64,000 nt of DNA, taken from NCBI RefSeq assembly GCF_028649535.1, contig NZ_JAQSJE010000002.1:198645-262644 (forward strand). The letters run 5' to 3'. Origin of the DNA: Mannheimia cairinae (lineage in GTDB: Bacteria; Pseudomonadota; Gammaproteobacteria; Enterobacterales; Pasteurellaceae). Position 1 is the first letter of the stretch. Each line of letters opens with the position of its first letter. The position numbers and the translations under genes were made by a program. Below are positions 36,427 through 46,944 of the stretch, in pieces. The notes below the pieces were generated by a model. That model was not told the DNA's origin. It did no database searches and saw only the letters and a list, made by a program, of their open reading frames with translations.

Positions 36427-37584
36427 ATGTCTTTAGATTTATCCGATATTCGAACACAAATCACCACTCTTGACCGTAACCTCTTAAAGCTATTGGCGGA
36501 ACGCCACCGTTTAGCTTTTGATGTGGTGCGTAGCAAAGAAATTACTCAAAAACCCCTGAGAGATTTAGAGCGTGAAAAAGCACTATTGCAAGAATTAGTG
36601 AATTTTGCCGAAGCAGAAAATTATCAGCTTGACCCACAATATGTGACCCAAATTTTCCAACGCATTATTGAAGATTCGGTACTTACCCAACAACATTATC
36701 TGCAAAACAAATTAAATGCCCAGAAAGAAGAGCAAGTTTCGATTGCGTTTTTAGGTATGCGTGGTTCTTACTCTAATATGGCATCTCGCCAATTTGCTAA
36801 GAAATATCAAGAATCTTTAGTTGAGCTAAGTTGCGGTTCTTTTGATGAAGTGTTTGAAAAAGTCAGCAAAGGTGAGGCGGATTTTGGCGTACTACCGTTA
36901 GAAAATACCACTTCCGGTTCGATTAACGAAGTGTATGATTTATTGCAACATACCGATTTAACCTTAGTGGGCGAACTTGCTTACCCGATTAAACATTGTG
37001 TATTGGCAAATGGTAATATTGATTTGGCGGAAGTGGATACGGTTTATACGCACCCACAACCGGCTCAACAATGTAGCCAATTTTTAGCAACACTTAATAA
37101 AGTGCATATTAAATATTGTGAAAGCAGTTCACACGCAATGCAAATGGTAGCTCGTTTAAATAAGCCGAATATTGTGGCATTAGGTAATGAAGACGGTGGG
37201 AAATTATACGGTTTAACCAATATTAAAACGGATATTGCAAATCAGCCTAATAATATTACCCGTTTTATTGTGCTGGCAAAAAAGGCAGTTCAGGTTTCAC
37301 CACAAGTACAAACTAAAACATTGTTACTGATGACAACTACTCAGCAAGCTGGTGCTTTAGTTGATGCCTTAATTGTTTTTAAAACACACAATATTCGTAT
37401 GATGAAGCTAGAATCTCGCCCAATTTACGGTAAGCCGTGGGAAGAGATGTTCTATGTTGAATTAGATGCCAATATTCATTCTGAAAATACCCAAAAGGCT
37501 TTAGTTGAATTGGAGAAGGTTACCAGCTTTTTAAAAGTGTTAGGCTGTTATCCAAGCGAGATTATTGAGCCTGTTAAGTTATAA
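36427..37584 (+). CDS. pheA: Bifunctional chorismate mutase / prephenate dehydratase (P-protein)
   Basis: Two steps of phenylalanine synthesis. In the 385 residues the chorismate mutase domain covers about 1-90 ([20 protein letters not shown]), the dehydratase about 103-285 ([44 protein letters not shown]) and the ACT domain with the Phe-binding motif [15 protein letters not shown] the C-terminal part. Length matches E. coli. No leader peptide with a Phe run was found upstream. Confidence 0.96.
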   Translation: MSLDLSDIRTQITTLDRNLLKLLAERHRLAFDVVRSKEITQKPLRDLEREKALLQELVNFAEAENYQLDPQYVTQIFQRIIEDSVLTQQHYLQNKLNAQKEEQVSIAFLGMRGSYSNMASRQFAKKYQESLVELSCGSFDEVFEKVSKGEADFGVLPLENTTSGSINEVYDLLQHTDLTLVGELAYPIKHCVLANGNIDLAEVDTVYTHPQPAQQCSQFLATLNKVHIKYCESSSHAMQMVARLNKPNIVALGNEDGGKLYGLTNIKTDIANQPNNITRFIVLAKKAVQVSPQVQTKTLLLMTTTQQAGALVDALIVFKTHNIRMMKLESRPIYGKPWEEMFYVELDANIHSENTQKALVELEKVTSFLKVLGCYPSEIIEPVKL

Positions 37585-37654
37585 CAGAACATTGAATACT
37601 ACTATCTCATTGTACCCTTTTAATTGTGTGCAATGGGAAGTAGTAATATCGCTT

Positions 37655-38743
37655 TTATTTTTGATGTTGAATATTTCCTTGCTCAACCTTAAATAAGCAA
37701 TCATCTTTTCTATCTTGCCACTGCATTTGGTTAAGTTGCTCTTTGGTAATAGCAGTAACAAACACTTGCGAACCGCTTTCTCTTAAGCGATGAGCTAATA
37801 ACTCTCTTTTTATTGGGTCAAGTTCTGAAGCAAAATCATCGATTAAAAACAGACACTTACGCTCTTTTTGCGCGACTAAATGTTCCCCTTGAGCAAGCCT
37901 TAATGCACACATTAGCAATTTTAATTGCCCACGAGAAAGTACATCTTCAACGGGCAAGCCATTGGCTTTAAAACGAAAATCTGCTTTTTGAGCCCCAATC
38001 ATTGTATAACCGACAGAGCGATCTCGCTCAAAGCCTTGTGCTAAGATCTCGGCATAGTCCGCCCCCTTTTCCCAGCCTTGATGAAAGCTCAATCCCATTT
38101 CAATTTCCGGTAAAAAGAACTGACAGGTTTTTTCAATTTCTGGGCGTAACGCTTCAGCATATTCCGCACGCATTGCACTGACCGCATAGGTAGTTTTGAC
38201 TAATTCAATATCCCAAGCTTTTAATTCTGCATAAGAGCGTACTTGCTGAAGGGCGGAGTTTCGCTGTTTTAATAAACGACGTAAATTGGTCCAATGGCTA
38301 TAAAAATCAGTATGTTGGTGGAATAAGCCCCAATCTAAAAAGGCTCGGCGATAGCTAGGACCGCCGTTAAGTAATGTTAATCCTTCAGGAGTAATTACTT
38401 GCATTGGGAGCAAGTGAGCAAGGTCGGCAATTTTATTGCCATCTTCGCCGTTGATTTTTAGAGTCGTATCGCCAGCTCTGGATTTTTGAATTCCGACCGA
38501 CCAAGAATGTTGGGCTTCATCAATTTTGCCGTGTAGCACAAAATGGTCGTTATCATAATTGATAATACGGTTGCTAATATGGCTTTTAAATGAGCGACCG
38601 TGCCCTAAATAAAAAATGGCTTCTAACAAGCTAGTTTTACCACTGCCGTTTGAACCGACCAAAAAATTAAAGTGCGGGCTAAATTCTAAATCAGCAGTTT
38701 GAATATTACGAAAATGATTGATAAGTAAACGAGTTAGAGCCAT
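37655..38743 (-). CDS. recF: DNA replication and repair protein RecF
   Basis: SMC-like ATPase that loads RecA at gaps with RecO and RecR (recR lies at 39.2 kb in this window). The 362 residues contain Walker A GSNGSGKTS (about 30-38), the ABC-type signature VLSRGQLKLL and Walker B CLFLIDDFASELD. It is not in a dnaA-dnaN-recF order here; flanking genes are pheA (convergent) and ybaB (divergent). Confidence 0.96.
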   Translation of the reverse strand: MALTRLLINHFRNIQTADLEFSPHFNFLVGSNGSGKTSLLEAIFYLGHGRSFKSHISNRIINYDNDHFVLHGKIDEAQHSWSVGIQKSRAGDTTLKINGEDGNKIADLAHLLPMQVITPEGLTLLNGGPSYRRAFLDWGLFHQHTDFYSHWTNLRRLLKQRNSALQQVRSYAELKAWDIELVKTTYAVSAMRAEYAEALRPEIEKTCQFFLPEIEMGLSFHQGWEKGADYAEILAQGFERDRSVGYTMIGAQKADFRFKANGLPVEDVLSRGQLKLLMCALRLAQGEHLVAQKERKCLFLIDDFASELDPIKRELLAHRLRESGSQVFVTAITKEQLNQMQWQDRKDDCLFKVEQGNIQHQK

Positions 38744-38880
38744 AGCAAAAAGGGTTGTGATAAAAGAACGGTTATTTTAGCAAATTTGCAAAATTTTTGT
38801 AAAAATTAACCGCTTGCAGATTAGAAAAGCGTTCAGTAAAATGAAACGCTTATTTTATCGCTAAATTTAGAGGAAAATTT

Positions 38881-39210
38881 ATGTTCGGAAAAGGTGGGTT
38901 AGGCAACCTAATGAAACAAGCTCAGCAAATGCAAGAGCGTATGCAAAAAATGCAAGAAGAGATCGCACAACTTGAAGTAACAGGCGAATCTGGTGCAGGC
39001 TTAGTGAAAGTAACGATTAACGGTGCGCATAACTGTCGTCGCATTGAAATCGACCCATCTTTAATGGAAGATGATAAAGAAATGGTAGAAGATTTAGTGG
39101 CAGCTGCTTTTAATGATGCAGTACGTCGTGCGGAAGAAATGCAAAAAGAGAAAATGGCAAGCGTAACAGCAGGAATGCAATTACCACCGGGTATGAAATT
39201 ACCATTCTAA
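38881..39210 (+). CDS. ybaB: YbaB/EbfC nucleoid-associated protein
   Basis: Small dimeric DNA-binding protein of the YbaB/EbfC family. The 109 residues show the N-terminal helix [20 protein letters not shown], the core [20 protein letters not shown] and a tail [11 protein letters not shown], all typical. The start has a GAGGAAA site. It lies 6 bp before recR, the common ybaB-recR pair. A 7-bp hairpin AAGCGTT/AACGCTT lies upstream (about 38827-38851). Confidence 0.96.
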   Translation: MFGKGGLGNLMKQAQQMQERMQKMQEEIAQLEVTGESGAGLVKVTINGAHNCRRIEIDPSLMEDDKEMVEDLVAAAFNDAVRRAEEMQKEKMASVTAGMQLPPGMKLPF

Positions 39211-39216
39211 TTTATT

Positions 39217-39822
39217 ATGCAAACCAGTCCTTTACTTGAAAATTTAATGGAAGCATTACGGGCTCTACCGGGGGTAGGGCCTAAATCTGCTCAGCGAATG
39301 GCATATCATTTGCTACAACGTAATCGTTCGGGCGGTGCTTCGTTGGCAAAAGCGTTAAGTGAGGCAATGAGCCATATTGGGCATTGCAAATCTTGCCGTA
39401 CTTTTACCGAAGAAGATGAATGTACTATTTGTAAGAATCCTCGCCGTCAAATGAGCGGTCAGCTTTGCGTGGTTGAAATGCCGGAAGATATTCAAGCCAT
39501 TGAGCAAACAGGGCAATTTTCAGGTCGTTATTTTGTTCTGATGGGGCATTTATCACCGATTGATGGGATTGGTCCACGAGAAATTGGGTTGGATTTATTA
39601 CAGCAACGGTTAGAAAATGAATCTTTCCACGAAGTTATTCTGGCAACCAATCCAACGATTGAAGGCGATGCAACCGCAAATTATATTGCCGAGATGTGCA
39701 AAATGTATAATGTGAAAGCAACTCGAATTGCACACGGAGTGCCTGTTGGCGGTTCATTAGAAATGGTAGATGGCACAACGCTTTCGCATTCATTTGTAGG
39801 ACGGCGTGATATAACGCTGTAA
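39217..39822 (+). CDS. recR: Recombination protein RecR
   Basis: Ring-forming mediator in the RecFOR pathway of gap repair. The 201 residues contain the HhH motif [20 protein letters not shown], the zinc finger [16 protein letters not shown] (with Cys pairs) and Toprim motifs [12 protein letters not shown] and [10 protein letters not shown]. Cotranscribed with ybaB. recF is 470 bp away on the opposite strand. Confidence 0.97.
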   Translation: MQTSPLLENLMEALRALPGVGPKSAQRMAYHLLQRNRSGGASLAKALSEAMSHIGHCKSCRTFTEEDECTICKNPRRQMSGQLCVVEMPEDIQAIEQTGQFSGRYFVLMGHLSPIDGIGPREIGLDLLQQRLENESFHEVILATNPTIEGDATANYIAEMCKMYNVKATRIAHGVPVGGSLEMVDGTTLSHSFVGRRDITL

Positions 39823-39906
39823 AGTTATTTCTGCTTGAGTTTAATTCTGATATAATTACTCAACTATTTTATGTTTATGAAAAATCCTATTTTTTGAGGT
39901 AATTAA

Positions 39907-40233
39907 ATGGAAACTATCGACAAAATCAAAAAACAAATCAGCGAAAACCCAATTCTTCTTTATATGAAAGGCTCGCCAAAATTCCCATCTTGCGGTTTCT
40001 CTGCTCGTGCAGTTGAAGCGGTAATCAACTGCCAAGTGCCTTTCGGTTATGTTGATATTTTAACAAACCCGGATATTCGTGCTGAATTACCAAAATATGC
40101 AAACTGGCCAACCTTCCCACAATTATGGGTAGAAGGCGAGTTAGTCGGCGGTTGCGACATTATTTTAGAAATGTTCCAAAAAGGCGAACTTCAAGCATTA
40201 TTAAAAGAAACGGCAGAAAAACACCCTGCATAA
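39907..40233 (+). CDS. grxD: Monothiol glutaredoxin (Grx4)
   Basis: Iron-sulfur cluster carrier and glutathione-dependent monothiol glutaredoxin. The 108 residues contain the CGFS active site (PSCGFSA, Cys29), the TWP cis-Pro region (NWPTFPQLWV) and the GG-CD glutathione loop VGGCDII. The start has a TGAGGTAA site. Monocistronic, ending in a strong terminator. Confidence 0.97.
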   Translation: METIDKIKKQISENPILLYMKGSPKFPSCGFSARAVEAVINCQVPFGYVDILTNPDIRAELPKYANWPTFPQLWVEGELVGGCDIILEMFQKGELQALLKETAEKHPA

Positions 40234-40246
40234 TCTTTGCTTATAA

Positions 40247-40285
40247 AATTAAGGCTCTTAAGATAATTAAGAGCCTTAATTTTTT
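40247..40285 (+). terminator. Terminator of grxD
   Basis: Stem ATTAAGGCTCTTA (40248-40260) against TTAAGAGCCTTAAT ending about 40280, then TTTTT. Confidence 0.9.
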
Positions 40286-40379
40286 CTATTTAATTTGCTT
40301 AAAGCAGTTACCTAGTCGATTATTTTGTTTTAGAATGGCAAGATTATTTAGCAATATAAAATAAAAAAGGGCACAACAT

Positions 40380-41417
40380 ATGGCATTAAAAGATTTAGAT
40401 TGGGCAAATTTAGGTTTCTCTTATATTAAAACAGATTATCGTTTTATTGCTCATTGGAAAAACGGAAAGTGGGATGAGGGTGAATTAACCACAGACAATA
40501 CCTTACATATCCACGAAGGTTCAACGGCATTACATTATGGTCAGCAATGTTTTGAAGGTTTAAAAGCTTATCGTTGTAAAGATGGTTCAATCAACTTGTT
40601 CCGTCCGGATCAAAATGCAGAGCGTATGCAACGTACATCAGACCGCTTACTTATGCCACAGGTACCGACCGAATTATTTATTCGTGCCTGTAAAGAAGTA
40701 GTTAAAGCAAACCAAGAGTGGTTAGGGCCTTATGGTTCTGGTGTAACCCTTTATTTACGTCCGTTTTTAATTGGTGTTGGCGAAAATATTGGTGTAAGAG
40801 CTGCCCCTGAATTTATTTTCTCTGTTTTCTGCTGCCCGGTTGGTGCTTATTTTAAAGGCGGATTGGCTCCATCTAATTTTATTACCACCGAATACGACCG
40901 TGCTGCCCCAATGGGAACTGGTGGCGTAAAAGTTGGCGGAAACTATGCGGCGAGCTTATTACCTCACGAATTAGCCGTGCAAGAAGGTTCAGAAACACGT
41001 AAATTTGCCGATGCCATTTACTTAGATCCAAAAACGCATACCAAAATTGAAGAAGTAGGTGCGGCAAACTTCTTTGGTATTACCAAAGACAATAAATTTG
41101 TTACGCCGGTGTCAGAATCTATTTTGCCAAGTATTACGAAATACTCACTGCTACATATTGCACAAGAACGTTTAGGGCTAGAAGCGGTTGAGGGCGATGT
41201 GTATATTGACCAACTTGATCAATTTGCCGAAGCAGGAGCTTGTGGCACAGCGGCGGTAATTACCCCAGTTGGCGGTATTCAGCATAAAGATAATTTCCAC
41301 GTATTTTATTCTGAAACCGAAGTGGGGCCGGTAACTCGCCGTTTATATGAGGAATTAACCGGTATTCAATTTGGCGATGTAGAAGCCCCAGAAGGTTGGA
41401 TCGTTAAAGTAGAGTAA
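40380..41417 (+). CDS. ilvE: Branched-chain amino-acid aminotransferase
   Basis: PLP enzyme that makes or degrades leucine, isoleucine and valine. At 345 residues it is the longer, eukaryote-like BCAT type rather than the 309-residue E. coli form. It has [20 protein letters not shown] (about 42-61), [30 protein letters not shown] (PLP region) and [14 protein letters not shown] near the C-terminus. The ribosome site is weak (AAAAAGGG). Monocistronic, followed by a USS pair. Confidence 0.95.
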   Translation: MALKDLDWANLGFSYIKTDYRFIAHWKNGKWDEGELTTDNTLHIHEGSTALHYGQQCFEGLKAYRCKDGSINLFRPDQNAERMQRTSDRLLMPQVPTELFIRACKEVVKANQEWLGPYGSGVTLYLRPFLIGVGENIGVRAAPEFIFSVFCCPVGAYFKGGLAPSNFITTEYDRAAPMGTGGVKVGGNYAASLLPHELAVQEGSETRKFADAIYLDPKTHTKIEEVGAANFFGITKDNKFVTPVSESILPSITKYSLLHIAQERLGLEAVEGDVYIDQLDQFAEAGACGTAAVITPVGGIQHKDNFHVFYSETEVGPVTRRLYEELTGIQFGDVEAPEGWIVKVE

Positions 41418-41429
41418 TTTTACAATATA

Positions 41430-41476
41430 ACAAGCGGTTAGATTTTGCAAAAAAATTGCAAAATACGACCGCTTGC
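41430..41476. terminator. Inverted USS pair after ilvE
   Basis: ACAAGCGGT (41430-41438) and ACCGCTTGC (41468-41476), with inner TTTTGCAA/TTGCAAAA arms, then TTTTTTT. Likely terminator of ilvE. Confidence 0.8.
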
Positions 41477-41492
41477 TTTTTTTAGAGAAGGT

Positions 41493-41993
41493 ATGAAAAA
41501 GTTAGTTTTTTTAGGTTTTGCAGCATTAGCGTTAGTAGGATGTTCATCAAATATTTCGAATCCTAATCAATTAGTTGGCGATTGGCGTTGTACTATTGAT
41601 TATGATGATTTCAATATTCGCACAGTCGATAATATGCGATTTTCTGCTAATGGAAATTTAGTTAGTCAAGGCACAATAAATTACCCAATCCAAAAGCCAA
41701 TTTTTATTTATTCAGTAAATAATAATGGTCGCTGGACATTAACCAATAACCGTATAGTGTATCGTCTGTTCTCTGAAACAGTTCAGCGTAACCATAATGC
41801 TGCGATTTGGGCTGAATTACAAAAAGACAAAGAGTTACAACAATATGAAGAAAGTTTGTTCGGCACAATTTCAGATAATGATAACAATAAGGTAATTGAG
41901 TTGATGATTACTAGCTTTAGTGCCAATAAAATGGAAATTAAGCAAGAAATAAAAGATCATCGAGCTTATAAAGGTCTCTGTGTTAAAAAATAG
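41493..41993 (+). CDS. Hypothetical lipoprotein, 166 residues
   Basis: The start at 41493 has AGAGAAGG upstream and gives a clean signal with lipobox ALALVGC (Cys about 17). A longer reading from 41445 covers the terminator. The mature part starts SSNISNPNQLVGDWRCTIDY and resembles small lipocalin-like beta barrels (GDWRC, NGRWTLTNNRIVYRL), with a Cys pair (Cys39 and C-terminal Cys) that could form a disulfide. Function unknown. It ends 9 bp before the RidA-like gene, so they may be cotranscribed. Confidence 0.78.
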   Translation: MKKLVFLGFAALALVGCSSNISNPNQLVGDWRCTIDYDDFNIRTVDNMRFSANGNLVSQGTINYPIQKPIFIYSVNNNGRWTLTNNRIVYRLFSETVQRNHNAAIWAELQKDKELQQYEESLFGTISDNDNNKVIELMITSFSANKMEIKQEIKDHRAYKGLCVKK

Positions 41994-42002
41994 GAGAAAA
42001 CA

Positions 42003-42347
42003 ATGATTCAACGCTTTGAAGTCGGACATCGTTTATCTGAAATGGCCATTTACAATGGAGTAGCTTATTTAGCTGGTCAAGTTCCATTAGATGATAATGC
42101 TGATGCCTACACACAAACTAAGCAAACGCTAGCCGAAGTAGATAAATGGTTAGCTAAAGCGAGTACAGATAAAAGTAGAATTTTAATGGCAACGGTTTAT
42201 TTAGCTGATATGGCGGATTATGCTGAAATGAACCAAGCGTGGGATGAGTGGGTGGCAGAAAATAATGCTCCCCCTCGTGCTGCGGTTGAAGCTAAGTTAG
42301 CCAATCCAAATTGGAAAGTTGAGATTGTAGTTACTGCAGCGGTTTAA
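42003..42347 (+). CDS. RidA-family (YjgF/YER057c/UK114) protein
   Basis: Small trimeric protein of the RidA superfamily; RidA proper deaminates reactive enamine/imine intermediates. The 114 residues contain GVAYLAGQVPLDDNADAYTQ, VYLADMADYAEMNQAWDEW and the conserved Arg in APPRAAVEAKLA. The shortened C-terminus suggests a YoaB/Rid2-like subgroup rather than RidA itself. It follows the lipoprotein gene by 9 bp and sits before cysK. Confidence 0.85.
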   Translation: MIQRFEVGHRLSEMAIYNGVAYLAGQVPLDDNADAYTQTKQTLAEVDKWLAKASTDKSRILMATVYLADMADYAEMNQAWDEWVAENNAPPRAAVEAKLANPNWKVEIVVTAAV

Positions 42348-42488
42348 AGCAGAGTTTGTTTCAAATAAGCTAGTTCTTAATATTCCATATAGTTATATGA
42401 AATAAATTCTAGCTACTGGTAAATACCTCAGATTTGAGTATGATGATTTTAAATTTTTAGTTCTAATTCTAATTAAAAGGGTATTTCT

Positions 42489-43436
42489 ATGACGATTTAT
42501 GCAGACAATTCATATACTATTGGCAACACACCTCTTGTTCGTTTAAAAAACTTCGGCAATGGCAACATTGTTGTAAAGGTAGAAGGACGCAATCCTAGTT
42601 TTAGCGTTAAGTGCCGTATTGGTGCGAATATGATCTGGCAAGCAGAGAAAGACGGTATTTTAACTAAAGGTAAAGAGATTGTAGATGCAACAAGTGGTAA
42701 TACGGGGATTGCACTTGCTTATGTTGCAGCTGCTCGTGGTTATAAATTAACTTTAACAATGCCTGAAACAATGAGTACGGAACGTAAACGTTTATTGCGT
42801 GGCTTAGGTGTAAATCTTGTGCTGACAGAAGGTGCAAAAGGTATGAAGGGTGCTATTGCAAAGGCAGAAGAAATTGCAAGCTCTGATCCAAGCCGTTATG
42901 TGACTCTTAAACAATTTGAGAACCCAGCAAACCCTGCAATTCACCAACAAACAACAGGCCCAGAAATTTGGGAAGCAACAGAAGGCAAAGTTGATGTATT
43001 AGTTGCAGGTGTAGGTACTGGCGGTACTATTACCGGTGTTTCTCGTGCTATTAAACAAGATAAAGGCAAGCAAATTATTTCTGTGGCGGTGGAGCCAAAA
43101 GAATCGCCGGTTATTACTCAAACGCTAAATGGCGAAGAAGTAAAACCAGGCCCACATAAAATTCAAGGTATTGGTGCAGGCTTTATTCCGAAAAACTTAG
43201 ATTTATCTTTAATTGATCGTGTTGAGCAAGTATCAAGTGAAGAAGCGATTGCAACAGCTCGTCGCTTAATGGCAGAAGAAGGTATTTTGGGCGGAATCTC
43301 ATCAGGTGCAGCAGTTGCAGCAGCGGAACGTTTAGCTAAATTACCAGAGTTTGCTGATAAGTTGATTGTTGCAGTATTGCCATCTGCCTCTGAGCGTTAT
43401 TTAAGCACGCTTTTATTTGAAGGAATTGAAGCTTAA
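42489..43436 (+). CDS. cysK: Cysteine synthase A
   Basis: O-acetylserine sulfhydrylase, PLP enzyme using sulfide. The 315 residues have the start [23 protein letters not shown] Lys in [16 protein letters not shown] (Lys41), [10 protein letters not shown] and [11 protein letters not shown]. It uses the acetylserine made by CysE (18.9 kb here). The start follows AAAAGGG. Strong terminator after it; no CysB site identified. Confidence 0.97.
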   Translation: MTIYADNSYTIGNTPLVRLKNFGNGNIVVKVEGRNPSFSVKCRIGANMIWQAEKDGILTKGKEIVDATSGNTGIALAYVAAARGYKLTLTMPETMSTERKRLLRGLGVNLVLTEGAKGMKGAIAKAEEIASSDPSRYVTLKQFENPANPAIHQQTTGPEIWEATEGKVDVLVAGVGTGGTITGVSRAIKQDKGKQIISVAVEPKESPVITQTLNGEEVKPGPHKIQGIGAGFIPKNLDLSLIDRVEQVSSEEAIATARRLMAEEGILGGISSGAAVAAAERLAKLPEFADKLIVAVLPSASERYLSTLLFEGIEA

Positions 43437-43440
43437 TTCA

Positions 43441-43469
43441 AAAAAATGCCGAATCTTTCGGCATTTTTT
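43441..43469 (+). terminator. Terminator of cysK
   Basis: Stem AAAAAATGCCGA against TCGGCATTTTTT with a short loop, ending in T. Near-palindromic, so it could work in both directions. Confidence 0.9.
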
Positions 43470-43607
43470 CTTTTTAAAAGCGGTTATTTTTTATAAAAAA
43501 TTTGCAATTTTTATAATAGTAATGTATTCTTCTCGCCATCTTTTACGGCACTTCCGTATCTTAATGAATATCTAAATTCCAACCTTAATTAACCATATAT
43601 TCAGATT

Positions 43608-44870
43608 ATGCATCTTACTCAATTAAAAAATACCCCTGTTTCAGAATTGGTTGAAATAGGTGAAAATCAGATGGGCTTAGAAAATCTAGCTCGTTTACGT
43701 AAACAAGACATTGTTTTTGCTATTCTTAAACAACACGCAAAAAGTGGCGAAGATATTTTCGGGCAAGGCGTGTTAGAAATCTTACCCGATGGTTTCGGTT
43801 TTTTGCGTTCAGCAGACAGTTCATACTTAGCCGGTCCTGACGATATCTACGTATCTCCAAGCCAAATCCGTCGTTTTAACTTACAAACTGGTGATAAAAT
43901 CGAAGGTAAAATTCGTCCACCAAAAGAGGGCGAACGCTATTTTGCTTTATTAAAAGTCGATTCTGTTAATGATGACAAACCTGAAGCTTCCCGCAGTAAA
44001 ATTTTATTTGAAAACCTTACCCCTCTACACGCTAATTCTCGCTTAAAAATGGAACGTGGCAACGGCTCAAAAGAAGACCTAACCGCTCGTATTTTAGATT
44101 TAGCAGCTCCTATTGGTAAAGGGCAGCGTGCATTAATTGTTGCTCCGCCTAAAGCAGGTAAAACAGTTCTTCTACAAAATATTGCTCAAAGTATTACCCA
44201 CAACCATCCAGAATGTGAATTGATTGTTCTTTTAATTGATGAACGTCCTGAAGAAGTAACCGAAATGCAACGCACGGTAAGAGGCGAAGTGATTGCATCA
44301 ACCTTTGATGAACCGGCTTCTCGCCACGTACAAGTTGCCGAAATGGTAATCGAAAAAGCAAAACGTTCGGTAGAGCATAAAAAAGATGTGGTTATTTTGT
44401 TAGACTCTATCACACGTCTTGCCCGTGCTTATAATACCGTTACCCCTGTTTCAGGTAAAATCCTTTCTGGTGGTGTAGATGCTAACGCTTTACATCGTCC
44501 AAAACGTTTCTTTGGTGCTGCACGTAATGTGGAAGAAGGTGGTAGCTTAACTATTATTGCAACAGCACTTGTAGATACTGGTTCAAAAATGGATGAGGTT
44601 ATCTTTGAAGAGTTCAAAGGAACAGGTAATATGGAATTACACCTTTCTCGCAAAATCGCAGAACGTCGTATTTTCCCTGCCATTGACTTTAGCCGTTCTG
44701 GTACACGTAAAGATGATTTATTAATGACCGCAGATGAACTGCAAAAAACTTGGATGCTCCGTAAAGTGCTTAATCCAATGGATGAAGTGGACGCTATCGA
44801 GTGGTTAATTGATAAATTAATGATGGCAAAAACTAATGAAGAATTTTTTGAAGTAATGAAACGTTCATAA
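43608..44870 (+). CDS. rho: Transcription termination factor Rho
   Basis: Hexameric RNA-dependent helicase. The 420 residues contain the N-terminal RNA-binding domain (about 1-130; [20 protein letters not shown]), Walker [13 protein letters not shown] (about 177-188), Q-loop and [27 protein letters not shown]. Length close to E. coli (419). No clear ribosome site precedes the ATG (GATT upstream). Followed by a strong terminator. Confidence 0.97.
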   Translation: MHLTQLKNTPVSELVEIGENQMGLENLARLRKQDIVFAILKQHAKSGEDIFGQGVLEILPDGFGFLRSADSSYLAGPDDIYVSPSQIRRFNLQTGDKIEGKIRPPKEGERYFALLKVDSVNDDKPEASRSKILFENLTPLHANSRLKMERGNGSKEDLTARILDLAAPIGKGQRALIVAPPKAGKTVLLQNIAQSITHNHPECELIVLLIDERPEEVTEMQRTVRGEVIASTFDEPASRHVQVAEMVIEKAKRSVEHKKDVVILLDSITRLARAYNTVTPVSGKILSGGVDANALHRPKRFFGAARNVEEGGSLTIIATALVDTGSKMDEVIFEEFKGTGNMELHLSRKIAERRIFPAIDFSRSGTRKDDLLMTADELQKTWMLRKVLNPMDEVDAIEWLIDKLMMAKTNEEFFEVMKRS

Positions 44871-44887
44871 ATTCATAAAGAGAATAT

Positions 44888-44921
44888 CAGCACCTTAAAT
44901 AACATAAGGTGCTGTTTTTTT
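44888..44921 (+). terminator. Terminator of rho
   Basis: Ten-bp stem CAGCACCTTA (44888-44897) with TAAGGTGCTG (44905-44914) and T7. Confidence 0.92.
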
Positions 44922-44926
44922 ATTTG

Positions 44927-45442
44927 CTAAACAAGCTGGATTGCCGATAAAAAGCAACTTATCTTACACTCGCCACACCCGTTACATAGCTCATTATTCA
45001 CAATCAAATTATTAGAAATTGCTTGCTGAGGGCATTTTTCTAAGCAAGTTGTGCAGTGTTGTTTTTGTTTGACCAAACAATCGCTGGAGAATTGCGGTCT
45101 TAATTCCGTATCTTTTTTAAAAACCAAATTTAGTGCATTGCGAGAGCAACTTTCTGCACATAACCCGCATAAATTACAACTCATATAATCAATTTCTAAT
45201 ACCGCTTTTTGTTGCTGAATTTGAATTAAATGGTGTGGGCAAGCTTGAACGCAATCGCCACAGCCATTACAAGCGGCAAGAAATAAATGCTCTTCAGCGG
45301 CAAAAGGTGGTCTATGGGCTAATCGAGCAAGAGAGGCTTGCCCTTTATCTACCGAATGAAAAAGACTACGAAATAACCCACGCCGTGATATTTGGTTATG
45401 GCTTAGGTATGCTTCATAATATTGCTCATTTCTGCCTTGCAT
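44927..45442 (-). CDS. NapF-like ferredoxin-type protein of the dms operon
   Basis: Cytosolic iron-sulfur protein. The 171 residues start with a RRG stretch (QISRRGLFRSLF) and carry four sets of cysteines: CNGCGDCVQACP (about 59-70), CNLCGLCAESC (about 90-100), C-x7-C-x2-C-x3-CP (about 122-139) and CNGCGECKISC (about 153-163). It resembles E. coli NapF and is the last gene of the dms operon, 5 bp after the chaperone gene. H. influenzae has the same order. It probably helps assemble or mature the molybdoenzyme. Confidence 0.83.
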   Translation of the reverse strand: MQGRNEQYYEAYLSHNQISRRGLFRSLFHSVDKGQASLARLAHRPPFAAEEHLFLAACNGCGDCVQACPHHLIQIQQQKAVLEIDYMSCNLCGLCAESCSRNALNLVFKKDTELRPQFSSDCLVKQKQHCTTCLEKCPQQAISNNLIVNNELCNGCGECKISCFLSAIQLV

Positions 45443-45447
45443 AATCT

Positions 45448-46047
45448 TTACCGATATAGCTGTGGTGTTTTTACTGGTAAATTAGCCTGTTCTTGCCAAT
45501 ATTGTAAAGTGTCTTGTGCAAGTAAGGCTATACCTTGGTAGAACGGGTAATCAGTTTGTTCGCTAAGTAATGCTAAGTAACGATATGCCCAAGTGAATAA
45601 ATGTTCCGTTAAATATTCTGCTAATACATCAGGTTTTTGTTCAGCTAAATAAGCCGCTAGCATTAGCATTAAACCAAAATGATCTTCTGGTTCATTGGTA
45701 TTTTGTGAAAATTCAATCTGGTATTTTTGTAAGAATGTTCTTAAATTTAATAACGACTCACCAAAAATAACCGACTCTTTATCTAAATAAACTGAGCTCC
45801 AAGGCGGTGTAGGTAAATCATTCGGACCAATAAATAAATATTGATAGTCTTGAGATAAATTTTGTGTTTGCCCTTGTTCAATAAGACTTTTAATTTCAGA
45901 ATGTTGAATCGGCCATTGTTGTTCCCAATTTGGCTCTGAAAAAATAGAAAATACTGCCTTAACTCGCTCATCATTTGGGGCATAATAAAATAGAGAACCT
46001 AATAGTCGCCCACTTACTGAAATCCATTCTAATAATGCTTTATTCAT
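45448..46047 (-). CDS. dmsD: TorD/DmsD-family molybdoenzyme chaperone
   Basis: Cytosolic maturation chaperone that binds the Tat signal of DmsA. The 199-residue all-helical protein has the family motif YQYLFIGPNDLPTPPWSSVYLD (around 65-86; E-P-x-x-D replaced by PNDLPTPPW as in DmsD) and EPEDHFGLMLMLAAYLAEQ. It sits between dmsC and the NapF-like gene. Specificity for DmsA is inferred from position. Confidence 0.9.
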   Translation of the reverse strand: MNKALLEWISVSGRLLGSLFYYAPNDERVKAVFSIFSEPNWEQQWPIQHSEIKSLIEQGQTQNLSQDYQYLFIGPNDLPTPPWSSVYLDKESVIFGESLLNLRTFLQKYQIEFSQNTNEPEDHFGLMLMLAAYLAEQKPDVLAEYLTEHLFTWAYRYLALLSEQTDYPFYQGIALLAQDTLQYWQEQANLPVKTPQLYR

Positions 46048-46103
46048 ATTAAATCTCTAAAATAAAGAAAGTTAAAAGGCGGTGTGCGTTCCGCCTTTTA
46101 TAA

Positions 46104-46943
46104 CTAGCCTGCCACAGCCATTCCAACCGTCATATGTAAGCCATAGAATACCGTTCTGCCGATCATCTCTGCAAATAATACAAGAATAACCGCCAAGCCT
46201 AAGCTAATATTGTTTTTTACTTTGAAAAGTAATATTCCGCCTAAAGCCAATAAACATAAACGCACAACGTGCATAATGGCATAATCCGGCACTAAATTAG
46301 CCGCTTGCATTGCAGAGCTATGGATTTGGCTTAATCCAAAGCCTTGGTAAACCACAACAATCGCTGCTAAAAATACCGCTACCATATAAACCCAAGGGAA
46401 GTAGCAAAGTGGGTATTCTTTGTGTGGATTAAGTGCTAATAAAACATAAGCTAATGCACTTCCGCCAATAACAACGGTTAAGTAGAACTGCCAAGAGGTA
46501 AACACCGTATTCCAAGTCGGCACTGTGCTGATATGATATAAGTTATTCATCATATACATAAACACTAAGCCGATACAAGCGGTTAAAATTAGCCAAATTT
46601 TTGCAAATCCTGCCGGCATTTTACCTAATATGGCTAATAGCCAGTATAAACCTGCTAAGGCAAAGAACGCTGCACCGCTAGCAATTTCATTACTGAGCAT
46701 TGACTCGCCTACTCGGTTTAAGCTATTAAATGCTCGTAGTGGAGAACCTAAATGCATTACAGAAGCAACAAACCCAATCGCTAATAACGCAAGTGGAATA
46801 AACATCGCTTTATGTAAATAAGAACGACTTTGCTCAGAATGTGAATAACGACATAGTACAAAACTAAAGAATAACCAGCACCCGACAACAGATTGAGCAA
46901 GCACGGTAAAAATAATTAAAGGTAATTCGTGTAATCCGTTCAT
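46104..46943 (-). CDS. dmsC: Anaerobic DMSO reductase membrane anchor subunit
   Basis: Inner-membrane anchor that oxidises menaquinol and passes electrons to DmsB. The 279 residues form about eight hydrophobic helices, starting MNGLHELPLIIFTVLAQSVV with HLGSPLRAFNSLNRVGESML in the second loop, the DmsC signature. Directly after dmsB (1 bp gap). Confidence 0.94.
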   Translation of the reverse strand: MNGLHELPLIIFTVLAQSVVGCWLFFSFVLCRYSHSEQSRSYLHKAMFIPLALLAIGFVASVMHLGSPLRAFNSLNRVGESMLSNEIASGAAFFALAGLYWLLAILGKMPAGFAKIWLILTACIGLVFMYMMNNLYHISTVPTWNTVFTSWQFYLTVVIGGSALAYVLLALNPHKEYPLCYFPWVYMVAVFLAAIVVVYQGFGLSQIHSSAMQAANLVPDYAIMHVVRLCLLALGGILLFKVKNNISLGLAVILVLFAEMIGRTVFYGLHMTVGMAVAG

Positions 46944-46944
46944 C

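Noticed and set aside
37585-37654. Inverted repeat ACTACT/AGTAGT between pheA and recF
   Set aside because: The pairing is interrupted and has no T-run, so I do not call it a terminator.
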